From contig NZ_JQLH01000001.1 of the NCBI RefSeq assembly GCF_000744105.1, positions 1,240,001 through 1,304,000 of the forward strand: a DNA stretch of 64,000 bases, in the 5' to 3' direction. Shown in pieces: positions 8,747-18,029 of this stretch. The position numbers and the translations under genes are program-made. How positions within the stretch are numbered: position 1 is the first letter of the stretch; every line of letters starts with the position of its first letter. The DNA comes from Maribacter forsetii DSM 18668 (GTDB taxonomy: Bacteria > Bacteroidota > Bacteroidia > Flavobacteriales > Flavobacteriaceae). The notes under the pieces are model-generated. The model saw nothing but the letters and a program-made list of their open reading frames with translations, had not been told where the DNA came from and did no database searches.

Positions 8747-9844
8747 ATGAAGTATTTAGTAGGGGTCGTTAGAATTTTTGTTGGTATACTTTTTATTATA
8801 AGCGGATTTATAAAATTGAATGACCCTGTAGGTTTTTCTTTTAAGTTAGAGGAATACTTTAGTCAAGGTGTTTTGGATCTTCCTTTTTTAACTCCGTTCG
8901 CATTAGCTATTTCTATTCTTGTGGTCATCGTAGAAGTGATGGTAGGTGTAATGCTGATACTTGGGTATAAGCGTAAAATTACCGTATGGACATTGATTGC
9001 AATGATCGTGTTCTTCACTTTCTTGACTTTTTATTCCGCGTATTTCAATAAAGTGACCGATTGTGGCTGCTTTGGTGATGCCATAAAACTGACACCTTGG
9101 GAGTCTTTTACAAAAGATGTAGTACTGTTAGTTTTGATATTGATTATTTATGTCGGAAGAAAATACATTACTCCGTTAGTAAATTCAAAAGTTTTAATGA
9201 CCGCATTAACGGTGTCGTTTTTTGCTTGTGTAGGTTATGTATACTATGTATTAAATCATTTGCCAGTAATAGATTTTAGACCTTATGAAATAGGAAAAAA
9301 TATTGAAGAGGGTATGAGTACGCCAGATGATGCGCCTAAAGCTATTTTCGAATACAGATGGAAGTTCGATGTAAATGGTAAAGAAGAAATTCATATTAGT
9401 AATGGAGATTACCCAACAGTAGATGGGGAATTTATCGATGTTGAAACAGAAGAGATACAAGCGGGGTATGAACCACCTGTTCATGATTTTACCATAGAGC
9501 AAGCGGGAGAAGATTTTGCGGCGTCTTTATTACAAGAATCTAAATTGGTTATGGTCATAGCCTACGATTTAAGAAAATCGAACTTAGAAGAGTTCAAGAA
9601 TATAAAAACAGTAGCCGATAAGGCTATAAAAGCTGGATATAAAGTAATAGGTATGTCGGCCTCTGGACCAGACCAAACTGATGCTTTGGTAAAAGAGAAT
9701 AACTTAGGTTTTGATTTTTACTTTACAGATGAGACAACATTGAAAACCATTGTTCGATCTAACCCGGGAGTATTGGTTTTAGAAAAGGGTACCATAAAAC
9801 AAAAAGTACATTATAACGATTTAGAAGATTTGATCTTCAATTAA
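8747..9844 (+). CDS. DoxX/MauE-like membrane protein with a thioredoxin-like C-terminus (BT_3928 family)
   Basis: A 365-residue protein. Residues 1-160 hold four to five membrane helices of the DoxX/MauE type, including the conserved DCGCFGDAIKLTPWESFTKD loop with its cysteine pair. A periplasmic region from about 180 contains a thioredoxin-like segment (about 255-360: LVMVIAYDLRKSN, GMSASGPDQ, GVLVLEKG) that lacks a CxxC redox pair. This fusion is conserved in Bacteroidota and sits in a folP/DUF1599/tpiA neighbourhood. MauE-type proteins are linked to disulfide handling; here the missing CxxC means redox work would have to rely on the membrane-loop cysteines. Likely in one transcript with DUF1599, tpiA, prmA and clpS. 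Confidence 0.75.
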   Translation: MKYLVGVVRIFVGILFIISGFIKLNDPVGFSFKLEEYFSQGVLDLPFLTPFALAISILVVIVEVMVGVMLILGYKRKITVWTLIAMIVFFTFLTFYSAYFNKVTDCGCFGDAIKLTPWESFTKDVVLLVLILIIYVGRKYITPLVNSKVLMTALTVSFFACVGYVYYVLNHLPVIDFRPYEIGKNIEEGMSTPDDAPKAIFEYRWKFDVNGKEEIHISNGDYPTVDGEFIDVETEEIQAGYEPPVHDFTIEQAGEDFAASLLQESKLVMVIAYDLRKSNLEEFKNIKTVADKAIKAGYKVIGMSASGPDQTDALVKENNLGFDFYFTDETTLKTIVRSNPGVLVLEKGTIKQKVHYNDLEDLIFN

Positions 9845-9884
9845 GATATTACATTGAAATAATATAATTAGAAACAAAAACAAC

Positions 9885-10634
9885 ATGAGAGCAAAGATAG
9901 TAGCAGGTAACTGGAAGATGAATAAGAATTTGGCTGAGACTGAAACACTTTTAGCAGAGTTATCTGCAAAATTGCCAGATACCAATGCAGAAGTTATGGT
10001 AGCGCCAACATATGTGAATTTAACAAGTGCAGTTCATGCTTTAGAAAGTTCTAAAATAGAAGTTATAGCCCAGAATATGCATTATGCTGAAAGCGGAGCA
10101 TTTACAGGAGAAATTTCTGCAGATATGTTATTGAATATTGGTATTGATACTGCTATTATCGGGCACTCTGAAAGAAGAGCTTATTTTGGAGAAGATGATG
10201 AAATTCTTTCAAAAAAAGTAGCAACTGCTTTGAACAAAGGTATACGTGTTATGTTTTGCTTTGGTGAAGAATTGGAAGATCGTAAATCTGGTAACCATTT
10301 CAATTTAGTTGAGAGTCAGTTAAAGAACGTTCTTTTTGATTTAGAACCATCTGCTTGGTCTAAAATTGTTTTGGCTTATGAGCCGGTATGGGCAATTGGT
10401 ACAGGTGAAACGGCTTCTCCTGAGCAAGCTCAAGAAATGCACGCATTTATTCGTAAAACTATTTCGGAGGCTTTTGATGCTACAATAGCAAACAACGTAA
10501 CTATTCTATACGGTGGTAGTGTAAAACCAGGTAATGCTGAGGAAATTTTCTCTAAACCAGATGTTGATGGTGGTTTAATTGGTGGTGCATCTTTAGTAGC
10601 AGACGATTTTATTGCTATCATAAAAGCTATTTAA
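9885..10634 (+). CDS. tpiA: Triose-phosphate isomerase
   Basis: A 249-residue glycolytic TIM-barrel enzyme interconverting dihydroxyacetone phosphate and glyceraldehyde 3-phosphate. Active-site residues are intact: N9 and K11 in AGNWKMNK, H94 in IIGHSERR, and E166 in AYEPVWAIGTG; the phosphate-binding YGGSVKPGN and GLIGGASL loops are present near the C-terminus. The length is standard. It is 40 bp after the DoxX-like gene and 14 bp before prmA. Confidence 0.98.
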   Translation: MRAKIVAGNWKMNKNLAETETLLAELSAKLPDTNAEVMVAPTYVNLTSAVHALESSKIEVIAQNMHYAESGAFTGEISADMLLNIGIDTAIIGHSERRAYFGEDDEILSKKVATALNKGIRVMFCFGEELEDRKSGNHFNLVESQLKNVLFDLEPSAWSKIVLAYEPVWAIGTGETASPEQAQEMHAFIRKTISEAFDATIANNVTILYGGSVKPGNAEEIFSKPDVDGGLIGGASLVADDFIAIIKAI

Positions 10635-10648
10635 GCTAGTATATATAA

Positions 10649-11485
10649 ATGAGCGATACAGTATATATTGAATACCGTTTTACGGTAGAACCAAAAGATC
10701 CAGCTTCAGACCTTCTTATTGCGGAATTGGGTGAAGTTGGTTTTGAAAGTTTTGTTGAAGAGGATGATGATGTTCTGGCATACATTCAAAAAACTGATTG
10801 GTCTGAGGGTATGTTAAAAGATTTACCAATTTTGCATAATCATAGATATAAGTTTACTTATGACTATAAAGAAATTGAGCAGGAAAATTGGAACGCCACT
10901 TGGGAGCAAAATTTTCAGCCTATCATTGTTGATGATATTTGTATGATAAGGGCTCCTTTTCATGACGCTATTAGCGTAGAGTATGACATAGTAATTGAAC
11001 CAAAAATGAGTTTTGGTACAGGTCATCACGAAACAACCCATATGATGCTGCAGCATATTCTGCAGTTAGATGTAAAAGGAAAAACTGTTTTGGATATGGG
11101 TAGCGGTACTGGTGTTTTGGCTATTCTTGCCGGTATGCGTGGTGCTACTACAATAGATGCCATCGATATTGATAATTGGTGTTATCTGAATGCAAAAGAG
11201 AATGTTGAGCGTAACGGCATGGGCTTTATTTCTGTATATGAAGGCGATGTTGCCTTACTTGAAGGTAAGAAGTACGACTTGATTATTGCAAACATCAATA
11301 GAAACATCTTGTTGGCAGATTTACCTAGCTATGAAAAATCTTTAAATACAGGGGGTGTTTTATTGTTAAGTGGTTTTTATAAAGAGGATTTAGAAATGAT
11401 TTCGCAAAAATGCACTGATTTGGCGTTAAAATTCGAAAAAAATCTTGAACGCAATAATTGGGTTGCCGCAAAATATGTAAATTAG
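10649..11485 (+). CDS. prmA: Ribosomal protein L11 methyltransferase
   Basis: A 278-residue class I SAM-dependent methyltransferase that trimethylates ribosomal protein L11. It shows the PrmA N-terminal substrate domain (EVGFESFVEEDD), the FGTGHHETTHMML motif before the catalytic domain, SAM motif I in VLDMGSGTGVLAI and NINRNILL as motif IV. The length is typical for Bacteroidota PrmA (about 275). It lies between tpiA and clpS in what looks like one transcript. Confidence 0.95.
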   Translation: MSDTVYIEYRFTVEPKDPASDLLIAELGEVGFESFVEEDDDVLAYIQKTDWSEGMLKDLPILHNHRYKFTYDYKEIEQENWNATWEQNFQPIIVDDICMIRAPFHDAISVEYDIVIEPKMSFGTGHHETTHMMLQHILQLDVKGKTVLDMGSGTGVLAILAGMRGATTIDAIDIDNWCYLNAKENVERNGMGFISVYEGDVALLEGKKYDLIIANINRNILLADLPSYEKSLNTGGVLLLSGFYKEDLEMISQKCTDLALKFEKNLERNNWVAAKYVN

Positions 11486-11502
11486 AAGGTATTAATTGGA
11501 AT

Positions 11503-11781
11503 ATGATGAGCACAAGAGAAGAAATTTCCGAAGAGTTACTTTTAGAAGAAGAAACGGTTCAACAGAATGAAATCGTACTTTTTAATGATGAGGTCAATAC
11601 GTTTGATCATGTTATAAATACATTAATGTCTGTATGTGAACATTCGCCTGAGCAGGCTGAGCAATGCTCATTAATTGTACATTATAAAGGCAAGTGTACT
11701 GTTAAGACTGGCGAGTATGAAGAGCTGAAACCAAAATGTTCTAAATTACTGCAAGCCGGCCTCAGTGCAGAAATTGTATAA
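11503..11781 (+). CDS. clpS: ATP-dependent Clp protease adaptor ClpS
   Basis: A 92-residue adaptor that delivers N-degron substrates to the ClpA/ClpC-ClpP protease. The core VLFNDEVNTFDHVINTL and the SLIVHYKGKC block match the ClpS fold, including the ND pair used for N-degron binding. The frame is open from 11458 inside prmA, but the conserved protein begins at the ATG at 11503 (or the one at 11506), which avoids overlapping prmA and leaves 17 bp between the genes. It ends the tpiA-prmA-clpS run and is followed by a strong terminator. Confidence 0.9.
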   Translation: MMSTREEISEELLLEEETVQQNEIVLFNDEVNTFDHVINTLMSVCEHSPEQAEQCSLIVHYKGKCTVKTGEYEELKPKCSKLLQAGLSAEIV

Positions 11782-11816
11782 AGTGTAGGTGTATAGATTT
11801 TACGAAAAGTATTGAA

Positions 11817-11857
11817 ATAAAAAAATCCCTTGAATTTGTTCAAGGGATTTTTTTATT
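11817..11857. terminator. Bidirectional terminator between clpS and the small minus-strand gene
   Basis: A long stem AAAAATCCCTTGAA (11821-11834) / TTCAAGGGATTTTT (11839-11852) with a 4-nt loop, an A-rich left flank and a T-rich right flank, so it can end transcription from both sides. Confidence 0.93.
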
Positions 11858-11907
11858 TCAATTAAACTCTTAAAAGAAATTATAACAAGTCTGTATTCTA
11901 ATCAAAA

Positions 11908-12156
11908 TTATACTAAAGGTACTCCGTTCAATCGTTTTTCAATCTTCTTCTTTTTGACTGTAACTTCTTTCATTACATCCATTAAGTTAGAATCTTTCGT
12001 TTCCTTGTATATTTCATTAATACTTAAAATAAGTGCTTTTGCCTCTCTCGACGCTTCTACTCGGTCACTAGTAGACATATTACTCATTTTTCGACCTATA
12101 AATTCTTGAGCTTTTTCAAGTAACTCCATTTGCTTCTTTTTTTTCAAAGTTAACAT
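11908..12156 (-). CDS. Small conserved hypothetical protein (helical, lysine-rich)
   Basis: An 82-residue protein if started at the ATG at 12156-12154; the frame also allows a TTG at 12174, which I consider less likely. It is almost entirely helical and highly charged (KKKK near each end) with a heptad-like spacing, and has no signal peptide or cysteine. I do not recognise a named family. Its reality is supported by its position 50 bp from the strong bidirectional terminator and by typical codon use. A role as a small nucleic-acid- or protein-binding factor would only be a guess. Confidence 0.65.
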   Translation of the reverse strand: MLTLKKKKQMELLEKAQEFIGRKMSNMSTSDRVEASREAKALILSINEIYKETKDSNLMDVMKEVTVKKKKIEKRLNGVPLV

Positions 12157-12658
12157 AATATTCAAATTACGCAATTCTTTGTCAATTGTATATAGTTATG
12201 AGGGTATTAGATAATAGTATTTATGAACAATTTAACGATAATAGGGTGTTTTGAACCCTTTTTTTAGTTGTTGACAGAGAATTTAGGGGATTTTATTTTT
12301 CAAAATCAAAAAATAAACATTTTGAATAAAAGAATTGTATATAATTTAAGATTATGAAAAATACCATTAAGAATTAGATAAATATTCTTCTGAAAATTAT
12401 TTTTTATCACATTTTTAATTGAAATACTTGCTAAATCTGTAATTTGGAATATATTTGTGTAATCGATTGCATAAATATTCAATGTATTTTGCAGTGAGTG
12501 GTTATTAGCTGAATATAGCTTTAGAATATTTAAATATGAATAGCGTCAGTTAATTTCAATTAATCAATTATATCCTACATTTTTCATAAGGATCGATACG
12601 TAAATAATCTTGGTATTAAAGAATAGCTAAGAGTTTTAAACCTTACAAATAAAAATTA
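12157..12658. other. Intergenic control region upstream of the uxaC-TRAP operon
   Basis: A 500-bp very AT-rich stretch with no plausible gene. It contains a LacI-like palindrome (12458-12471), a TATTTTG candidate -7 about 13 bp after it (12485-12491), and a second candidate TACATTTT (12576-12583) nearer uxaC. A long 5' leader or two promoters are possible. No folded RNA element was recognised. Confidence 0.6.
12458..12471. promoter_or_regulatory. Putative LacI-family operator upstream of uxaC
   Basis: TGTAATCGATTGCA is a near-perfect 14-bp palindrome (12 of 14 positions symmetric) with the central CG typical of LacI/PurR-family operators. The same core, GTAATCGATTAC, recurs as a perfect palindrome at 31261-31272. 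The LacI regulator gene at 16933-17955, convergent with this operon, is the obvious candidate ligand. The site sits where it could occlude a promoter with its -7 near 12485. Confidence 0.6.
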
Positions 12659-14077
12659 ATGAGTAGTTCCATTATAAAGAATAACACATTTATCACAGAA
12701 GATTTTCTTTTAGAGAATGAATTCTCACAGAGATTATTTCATGAATATGCATCACAAATGCCTATTATCGATTACCACTGTCATCTACCACCAGATGAGA
12801 TTGCGAATAATAGACATTTTGAGAATTTGACAAAAGTTTGGAATGACGGCGACCATTATAAATGGCGTGCCATGAGGACTTTTGGTATTGATGAGAAATT
12901 CATTACCGGCAACGCACCAGATAAAGAGAAGTTTCTTGAATGGGGTAAAGCAGTGCCGTATACATTAAGAAATCCGTTATATCATTGGACACATCTAGAA
13001 CTACAGCGTTATTTTGATATTGACTTGTTGTTGAATGCAGATACCGCAAATGATATTTATGATGAAGCTACGGCAAAACTTCAAACATCAGAGTATAGCT
13101 GTCAGGGTCTAATTAACAAAATGAACGTAGAGGTTATTTGCACTACAGAAGATCCTATTGATAGTCTAGATAACCATGTCAAATTAAAGAAAAGTGATTT
13201 TAATGTAAAAGTGAGTACTGCTTTTAGACCAGACAAGGCTATTGTTATTTCTAACGATACATATTTAGAATATTTAGAGAAGTTATCTGCAGTTAGTAAA
13301 GTAAACATCAACTCATATAAATCTTTGTGCGACGCCCTTTTACTCCGTTTAGATTACTTTGAAGAAAATGGATGTACGCTGTCTGATCATGGTTTAAGCT
13401 ATGTGCCTTTCAGGATGTTTACAGATGCCGAGATTGAAAATATTTTTCAAAAGAGGGTAGAAAATAAACAATTGTCTTTGGAAGAAGACGAAAAATTTCA
13501 AACCGCTATATTGTTATTCCTGTGTGAGCAATATCATTCTCGCGGATGGATACAGCAATTTCACCTTGGCGCATTACGTAATAATAATGCAAGAATGAAC
13601 CGTATTCTTGGTCCGGATACTGGCTGGGATTCTATAGGGGATTATTCGCAAGCAAGAACCCTTTCAAGCTTTTTAAATGCTTTGGATTCTAAAGACAAGC
13701 TTACCAAAACTATATTATATAATCTAAATCCGGCAGATAATGAAGTCTTAGCCACCATGATCGGTAACTATAATGATGGTAAAATAAAAGGTAAAATGCA
13801 ATTTGGCTCTGGTTGGTGGTTTATGGATCAGAAAGATGGGATGACCAGACAATTGAATGCATTGTCCAATATGAGTCTAATTAGCTGTTTTATAGGAATG
13901 TTGACAGATTCTAGATCCTTTCTTTCATTCCCAAGGCATGAGTATTTTAGAAGAATAGTTTGTAACCTATTTGGACAAGAAATGCAGAAGGGAGAACTAC
14001 CCCAAGATTTTGAATTGGTGGGTAAAATAATACAGGATATTAGTTATAACAATGCCAAGGAGTATTTCAAATTTTAA
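12659..14077 (+). CDS. uxaC: Glucuronate isomerase (uronate isomerase)
   Basis: A 472-residue cytoplasmic amidohydrolase-fold enzyme converting D-glucuronate to D-fructuronate (and D-galacturonate to D-tagaturonate). The metal-binding DYHCHLPP motif lies near residue 38; the HLGALRNNNARM, ADNEVLATMIGN and FGSGWWFMDQKDGM blocks are UxaC signatures, and the length matches the family. It is the first gene of an operon with a complete TRAP transporter (DctP 42 bp downstream). With MIOX at 62827 and UxuA/UxuB at 33617-35627 it completes inositol-to-ketodeoxygluconate catabolism. Regulation by the LacI protein is suggested by the upstream palindrome. Confidence 0.96.
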   Translation: MSSSIIKNNTFITEDFLLENEFSQRLFHEYASQMPIIDYHCHLPPDEIANNRHFENLTKVWNDGDHYKWRAMRTFGIDEKFITGNAPDKEKFLEWGKAVPYTLRNPLYHWTHLELQRYFDIDLLLNADTANDIYDEATAKLQTSEYSCQGLINKMNVEVICTTEDPIDSLDNHVKLKKSDFNVKVSTAFRPDKAIVISNDTYLEYLEKLSAVSKVNINSYKSLCDALLLRLDYFEENGCTLSDHGLSYVPFRMFTDAEIENIFQKRVENKQLSLEEDEKFQTAILLFLCEQYHSRGWIQQFHLGALRNNNARMNRILGPDTGWDSIGDYSQARTLSSFLNALDSKDKLTKTILYNLNPADNEVLATMIGNYNDGKIKGKMQFGSGWWFMDQKDGMTRQLNALSNMSLISCFIGMLTDSRSFLSFPRHEYFRRIVCNLFGQEMQKGELPQDFELVGKIIQDISYNNAKEYFKF

Positions 14078-14119
14078 TCAAAAAGGATCGGTCTATTCTT
14101 ATCCGTTTAAAACATTTCT

Positions 14120-15097
14120 ATGAAAAGTATAAAATTTCTACTGCTCTTTATTCTGATGATACCCTTTTTGGGCTGTGAAATTCAAACTGATGTAAAAACA
14201 TTGCGTTTGGGTCATGGGTTAGATGTTAGCCATTCTGTGCATAAGGCAATGGTTAAAATGAGTGAAGATTTGTTTGAAAGATCCGGTGGTAAATTAAAAC
14301 TTGAAATTTACCCAAGTCAACAATTGGGTACTGAAAGAGAATGCCTAGAGTTATTACAAATAGGTAGTTTGGATATGACCAAGGTTTCTGTTGGTGTGTT
14401 AGAAAATTTTGCTCCCAAAATGAAGGTGCTGGGACTACCATTTCTTTTTAGAGATCGTCAACATTCGTTTAATGTTCTTGACGGTCCGGTAGGTGAAATG
14501 TTATTGAACGATGGTGAGAAATACTGGTTAAAGGGTTTAGGGTATTATGATGCCGGTAGTCGAAGTTTTTATACTATGAACAAACCAATTGAAAAACCTG
14601 AAGATTTAGTGGGTGAAAAAATACGCGTAATGGAAAGTGCTACGGCCGTAAACATGGTGAAAGCGCTAGGTGGTTCCCCAACACCTATTTCATGGGGCGA
14701 GTTATATACATCCTTACAACAAGGAGTGGTAGATGGTGCCGAGAATAATCCACCCAGTTTTTACCTTTCTAGACATTATGAAGTTTGTAAGTACTACTCC
14801 TTAGATGAACATACCGTTCTGCCAGATGTTTTATTGATAGGTACATATGCTTATGATAAGTTGAATGAACAAGAGAAAAAATGGTTGAATGAATCAGTAA
14901 AAGAATCTGTAAAATATCAACGTATTCTTTGGGCAGAGGCCGAGGCAGAAGCTTTGCGCGAAGTGCAAAAAGCAGGTGTTGAAATTACGAGACCAGATAA
15001 ATCTCTTTTTGCAGAAAAAGTAGCAGGTATTTTTGAAAGCTATAAAGATGATAAAGAAATATACCCGCTTATCAAACAAATTCAAGAAACCAAATAG
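14120..15097 (+). CDS. dctP: TRAP transporter substrate-binding lipoprotein (DctP family)
   Basis: A 325-residue extracytoplasmic solute receptor. The signal peptide ends FLGC, placing a lipid-modified cysteine at residue 19, which is unusual compared with soluble DctP of Proteobacteria but common in Bacteroidota. Family motifs: LRLGHGLDVSHSVHKAM, GKLKLEIYPSQQLG, GEKIRVMES with the carboxylate-binding arginine, and GELYTSLQQGVVDGAENNP. Together with DctQ and DctM (6-bp gap, then a 4-bp overlap) it makes a sodium-coupled TRAP importer. Being in the uxaC operon, hexuronate (glucuronate or galacturonate) is the likely substrate; that is contextual. Confidence 0.93.
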   Translation: MKSIKFLLLFILMIPFLGCEIQTDVKTLRLGHGLDVSHSVHKAMVKMSEDLFERSGGKLKLEIYPSQQLGTERECLELLQIGSLDMTKVSVGVLENFAPKMKVLGLPFLFRDRQHSFNVLDGPVGEMLLNDGEKYWLKGLGYYDAGSRSFYTMNKPIEKPEDLVGEKIRVMESATAVNMVKALGGSPTPISWGELYTSLQQGVVDGAENNPPSFYLSRHYEVCKYYSLDEHTVLPDVLLIGTYAYDKLNEQEKKWLNESVKESVKYQRILWAEAEAEALREVQKAGVEITRPDKSLFAEKVAGIFESYKDDKEIYPLIKQIQETK

Positions 15098-15103
15098 TTT
15101 ACT

Positions 15104-15562
15104 ATGCGAAATAAAATAGATTCCGTTTTAGGCAAGGCACTAGTACTTATTATGGCCGTCATGGTCATCAATGTACTTTGGCAAGTTTTTACACGATACG
15201 TAACTGGCAACCCTAGTTCATTTACAGATGAGCTAGCACGCTTTTTAATGATTTGGATCGGAGTACTGGGAGCTGCATATGTTTCTGGTAAAAATTTACA
15301 TGTAGCCATAGATATTCTACCGCTTAGGCAAAGTGAAAAGACACAGAAAAAATTAAAGATAATAGTCACCATATTAATTATACTATTTGTTTTGTTCGCC
15401 TTTGTAATAGGTGGGTCCAGATTAGTATATATCTCTTATGTGCTAGGGCAACAATCACCGGCTCTGCAATTACCTCTTGCAGTGGTCTACCTTATAATTC
15501 CAATCAGCGGTTTGTTGATTATGTATTACAAAATATCTGACCTCAAAAATATCAACTCATGA
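15104..15562 (+). CDS. dctQ: TRAP transporter small permease (DctQ family)
   Basis: A 152-residue protein with four membrane helices and the family signature LARFLMIWIGVLGAAYVSGKNLHVAIDIL in the second and third. It partners the large permease DctM. Its stop overlaps the dctM start (ATGA, 15559-15562), so the two are translationally coupled, and it starts 6 bp after dctP. Confidence 0.92.
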   Translation: MRNKIDSVLGKALVLIMAVMVINVLWQVFTRYVTGNPSSFTDELARFLMIWIGVLGAAYVSGKNLHVAIDILPLRQSEKTQKKLKIIVTILIILFVLFAFVIGGSRLVYISYVLGQQSPALQLPLAVVYLIIPISGLLIMYYKISDLKNINS

Positions 15563-16857
15563 TGGAGCATTTACCGATTATCGTTTTAGTACTAAGTTTT
15601 ATATGCTTATTGTCTATTGGTACACCTGTAGCTTGGAGTATAGCAATTTCATCTTTATTGACCATGTTGGTTAGTATACCTGCAATGCCTGCATTTACAA
15701 CGGTATCTCAAAGAATGGCTACAGGTCTAGATAGTTTTGCATTGTTGGCAATTCCATTTTTTGTACTATCGGGCGAGCTCATGAATAAGGGAGGTATAGC
15801 CCATAGACTTATCGCTTTTGCAAAGACATTGGTAGGTTCCTTTCCTGGCGGATTGGCATTAATAAACGTCATAGCGGCTATGTTAATGGGTGCAATTGCA
15901 GGATCAGCAATGGCATCTGCTTCTGCTATGGGTAGTATTTTAGGTCCTGAGATGGAAAAAGAAGGCTATTCTAAAGAATTTGGGGCAGCGGTCAATATAA
16001 CTTCCGCAACAACCGGTTTAATTATTCCACCAAGTAATGTATTAATAGTTTATTCTTTAGCCAGTGGTGGTGCATCTATTGCAGCACTATTTTTAGCGGG
16101 ATATATCCCCGGAATAATGACGGGATTATTTCTAATGATCGTAGCAGCTTTCTGGGCAAAAAAGAAGAAATATAAAGTAGGAAAACGAAGCAGTTTAAAA
16201 GAAGTAGGGAAAACATTTATAGATGCATTACCTAGTCTTTTTATGTTAGTTGTGGTTATTGGAGGTATTGTTACAGGAATCTTTACGGCTACAGAAGCAT
16301 CTGCCATTGCAGTCTTGTATAGTTTAATTCTTGGCTTTATTTACAAGGAGATCACCTTGCCAAAATTGCCTCAAATTTTATTGGATTCTTCTGCAACAAC
16401 GGCAATTGTAATGCTATTGATAGGGTCGTCTATGTGTATGTCTTGGGCATTATCTTATGAAAACATTCCCCAAGATATCAGCTCCGGACTTCTAAGCCTA
16501 AGTGATAATAAGATTGTTATTCTTTTGATCATTAACTTATTGTTGTTGTTTGTGGGTATTTTTATGGATATGACCCCTGCTGTATTAATCTTTACTCCCA
16601 TATTCTTGCCAGTGGTCACCAAATTAGGTTTGGACCCTGTCCACTTCGGGATTATAATGGTATTGAATCTCTGTATCGGGTTATGTACACCACCGGTTGG
16701 GTCTGTTTTATTTGTTGGGGTAGGTGTGGCCAAAACAACCATTGAAAAGGTATTTAAACCCTTGTTGCCTTTATTTATAGCAATGATTATTGCTCTTTTC
16801 TTGGTTACTTATATTCCGCAATTAAGCTTATGGTTACCTAGCTTGTTTGATTTGTAG
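15559..16857 (+). CDS. dctM: TRAP transporter large permease (DctM family)
   Basis: A 432-residue inner-membrane protein with about 12 helices, of the standard size. Family signatures: GLDSFALLAIPFFVLSGELMNKGGIA, the FPGGLALINVIAAMLMGAIAGSAMASASAMGSI stretch, IIPPSNVLIVYS and CIGLCTPPVGSVLFVG. It is the Na+-driven translocation subunit of the uronate TRAP system. It ends the operon; the LacI regulator gene converges on it with a 75-bp gap. Confidence 0.95.
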   Translation: MMEHLPIIVLVLSFICLLSIGTPVAWSIAISSLLTMLVSIPAMPAFTTVSQRMATGLDSFALLAIPFFVLSGELMNKGGIAHRLIAFAKTLVGSFPGGLALINVIAAMLMGAIAGSAMASASAMGSILGPEMEKEGYSKEFGAAVNITSATTGLIIPPSNVLIVYSLASGGASIAALFLAGYIPGIMTGLFLMIVAAFWAKKKKYKVGKRSSLKEVGKTFIDALPSLFMLVVVIGGIVTGIFTATEASAIAVLYSLILGFIYKEITLPKLPQILLDSSATTAIVMLLIGSSMCMSWALSYENIPQDISSGLLSLSDNKIVILLIINLLLLFVGIFMDMTPAVLIFTPIFLPVVTKLGLDPVHFGIIMVLNLCIGLCTPPVGSVLFVGVGVAKTTIEKVFKPLLPLFIAMIIALFLVTYIPQLSLWLPSLFDL

Positions 16858-16932
16858 AAGAATGCTAAGCTATTAATAAGTATACTTAAAGTACAAGGAG
16901 GATAAATAAAATCAGAAATTGTAGTTTATCAG

Positions 16933-17955
16933 CTATTTGGTTTTATTGGATGATTTTCTAACAACCAATTTAGCAGGGAGTACTACCTTTTTTTGTGTGT
17001 TTATAGATTGCTTATTTTCAATCTGCTCCAAGAATACTTTAGCGGTCATTTTTCCCATTTCCACTGGTGATTGGTCAACGGAGCTGATAGATGGTTCTAA
17101 AAACTGAGTAAATGGTTCATTACTAAATCCTACAACACTAACATCTTCTGGTATTCTTATAGATTTGCTCTGTAAATATTTAACAGCACCTAACAATCCG
17201 TTATCCGTAGAAGAGAAAATAGCATCTGGTGGTACGGGTAGTTCCATTAATTTTTTTGCAGCTTCTTTACCTGCCTCCATATCATTTTTTAGCGTTATAA
17301 CATAATCGCTCTTATACGCAATACCGTGTTTTGAAAGTGCATCCTTGTAACCATTAAATCGGTTATTATATAGTTCAATATTTTGATCTACGTTAAAATG
17401 GGCAATTCTTTGGCAACCTTGGTTTATAAGATGCTCAGTAGCATCAAACCCACCTTGGTAGTCATCAATGGTTACTGTGCTTATGCCGTCAAAATTTAAC
17501 ACACGATCAAAAAATATAAAAGGCGAATTTTTTTTGAAAACCTGATTTAATTGATTTTTATTCTTATTTGTAAATGAGGTGGAAACTAGAATACCGTCTA
17601 CTTGTGCATTAATTAAATTTTGAATAATCTTCTTTTCGCGATCACTTTCTTCATGTGTTTGACAGATGATGACATGAAACCCTTTAGGGTAGAGCTCTTC
17701 TTCAATGCCTCTAATTACCGACGCAAAAAAGTTTTTATTAATAAATGGCACAACCACACCTACATTATTGCTCCTACCACTTTTGAGAGCAACTGCAAGT
17801 CTATTTTGTTTGTAATTTAATTTTTCAGCTGTGGCAAGAACCAAATCGCGAGTTTTTTCGCTTATTTTAGGGTTGTTGTTCAACGCCCTAGAGACAGTAG
17901 CTGCGGTTATTTTTAGCTCTTTTGCAATATCGTAGATGGTGGCTTTCTTGCTCAT
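16933..17955 (-). CDS. LacI-family transcriptional regulator
   Basis: A 340-residue regulator with an N-terminal helix-turn-helix (about 4-26: ATIYDIAKELKITAATVSRALN), hinge helix (LAVALKSGRSNNVGVVVPFI, about 50-65) and a periplasmic-binding-protein-like effector domain. Located convergent to the uxaC-TRAP operon, it probably senses a hexuronate or a pathway intermediate and represses that operon. The conserved palindromes TGTAATCGATTGCA (12458) and TGTAATCGATTACC (31260) are candidate binding sites, fitting the CG-centred operators of this family. Whether it represses or activates is not shown by the sequence. Confidence 0.92.
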   Translation of the reverse strand: MSKKATIYDIAKELKITAATVSRALNNNPKISEKTRDLVLATAEKLNYKQNRLAVALKSGRSNNVGVVVPFINKNFFASVIRGIEEELYPKGFHVIICQTHEESDREKKIIQNLINAQVDGILVSTSFTNKNKNQLNQVFKKNSPFIFFDRVLNFDGISTVTIDDYQGGFDATEHLINQGCQRIAHFNVDQNIELYNNRFNGYKDALSKHGIAYKSDYVITLKNDMEAGKEAAKKLMELPVPPDAIFSSTDNGLLGAVKYLQSKSIRIPEDVSVVGFSNEPFTQFLEPSISSVDQSPVEMGKMTAKVFLEQIENKQSINTQKKVVLPAKLVVRKSSNKTK

Positions 17956-18029
17956 AAAAAAGTGTAGAACAAATTTACAATTATTGAGTCATAAATTGTT
18001 TCTGAAAGCGGCTTAAAGTTAACGGGTAA

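Noticed and set aside
12145..12152. Minus-strand TAACTTTG, a perfect -7 match
   Set aside because: It lies inside the first codons of the small gene (encoding Leu-Thr-Leu), so it is most likely coincidental; the same caution applies to the copy at 30005-30012.
16878..16887. Palindrome AAGTATACTT between dctM and the LacI gene
   Set aside because: Ten bp, AT-rich, with no T-tract; not convincing as terminator or operator.
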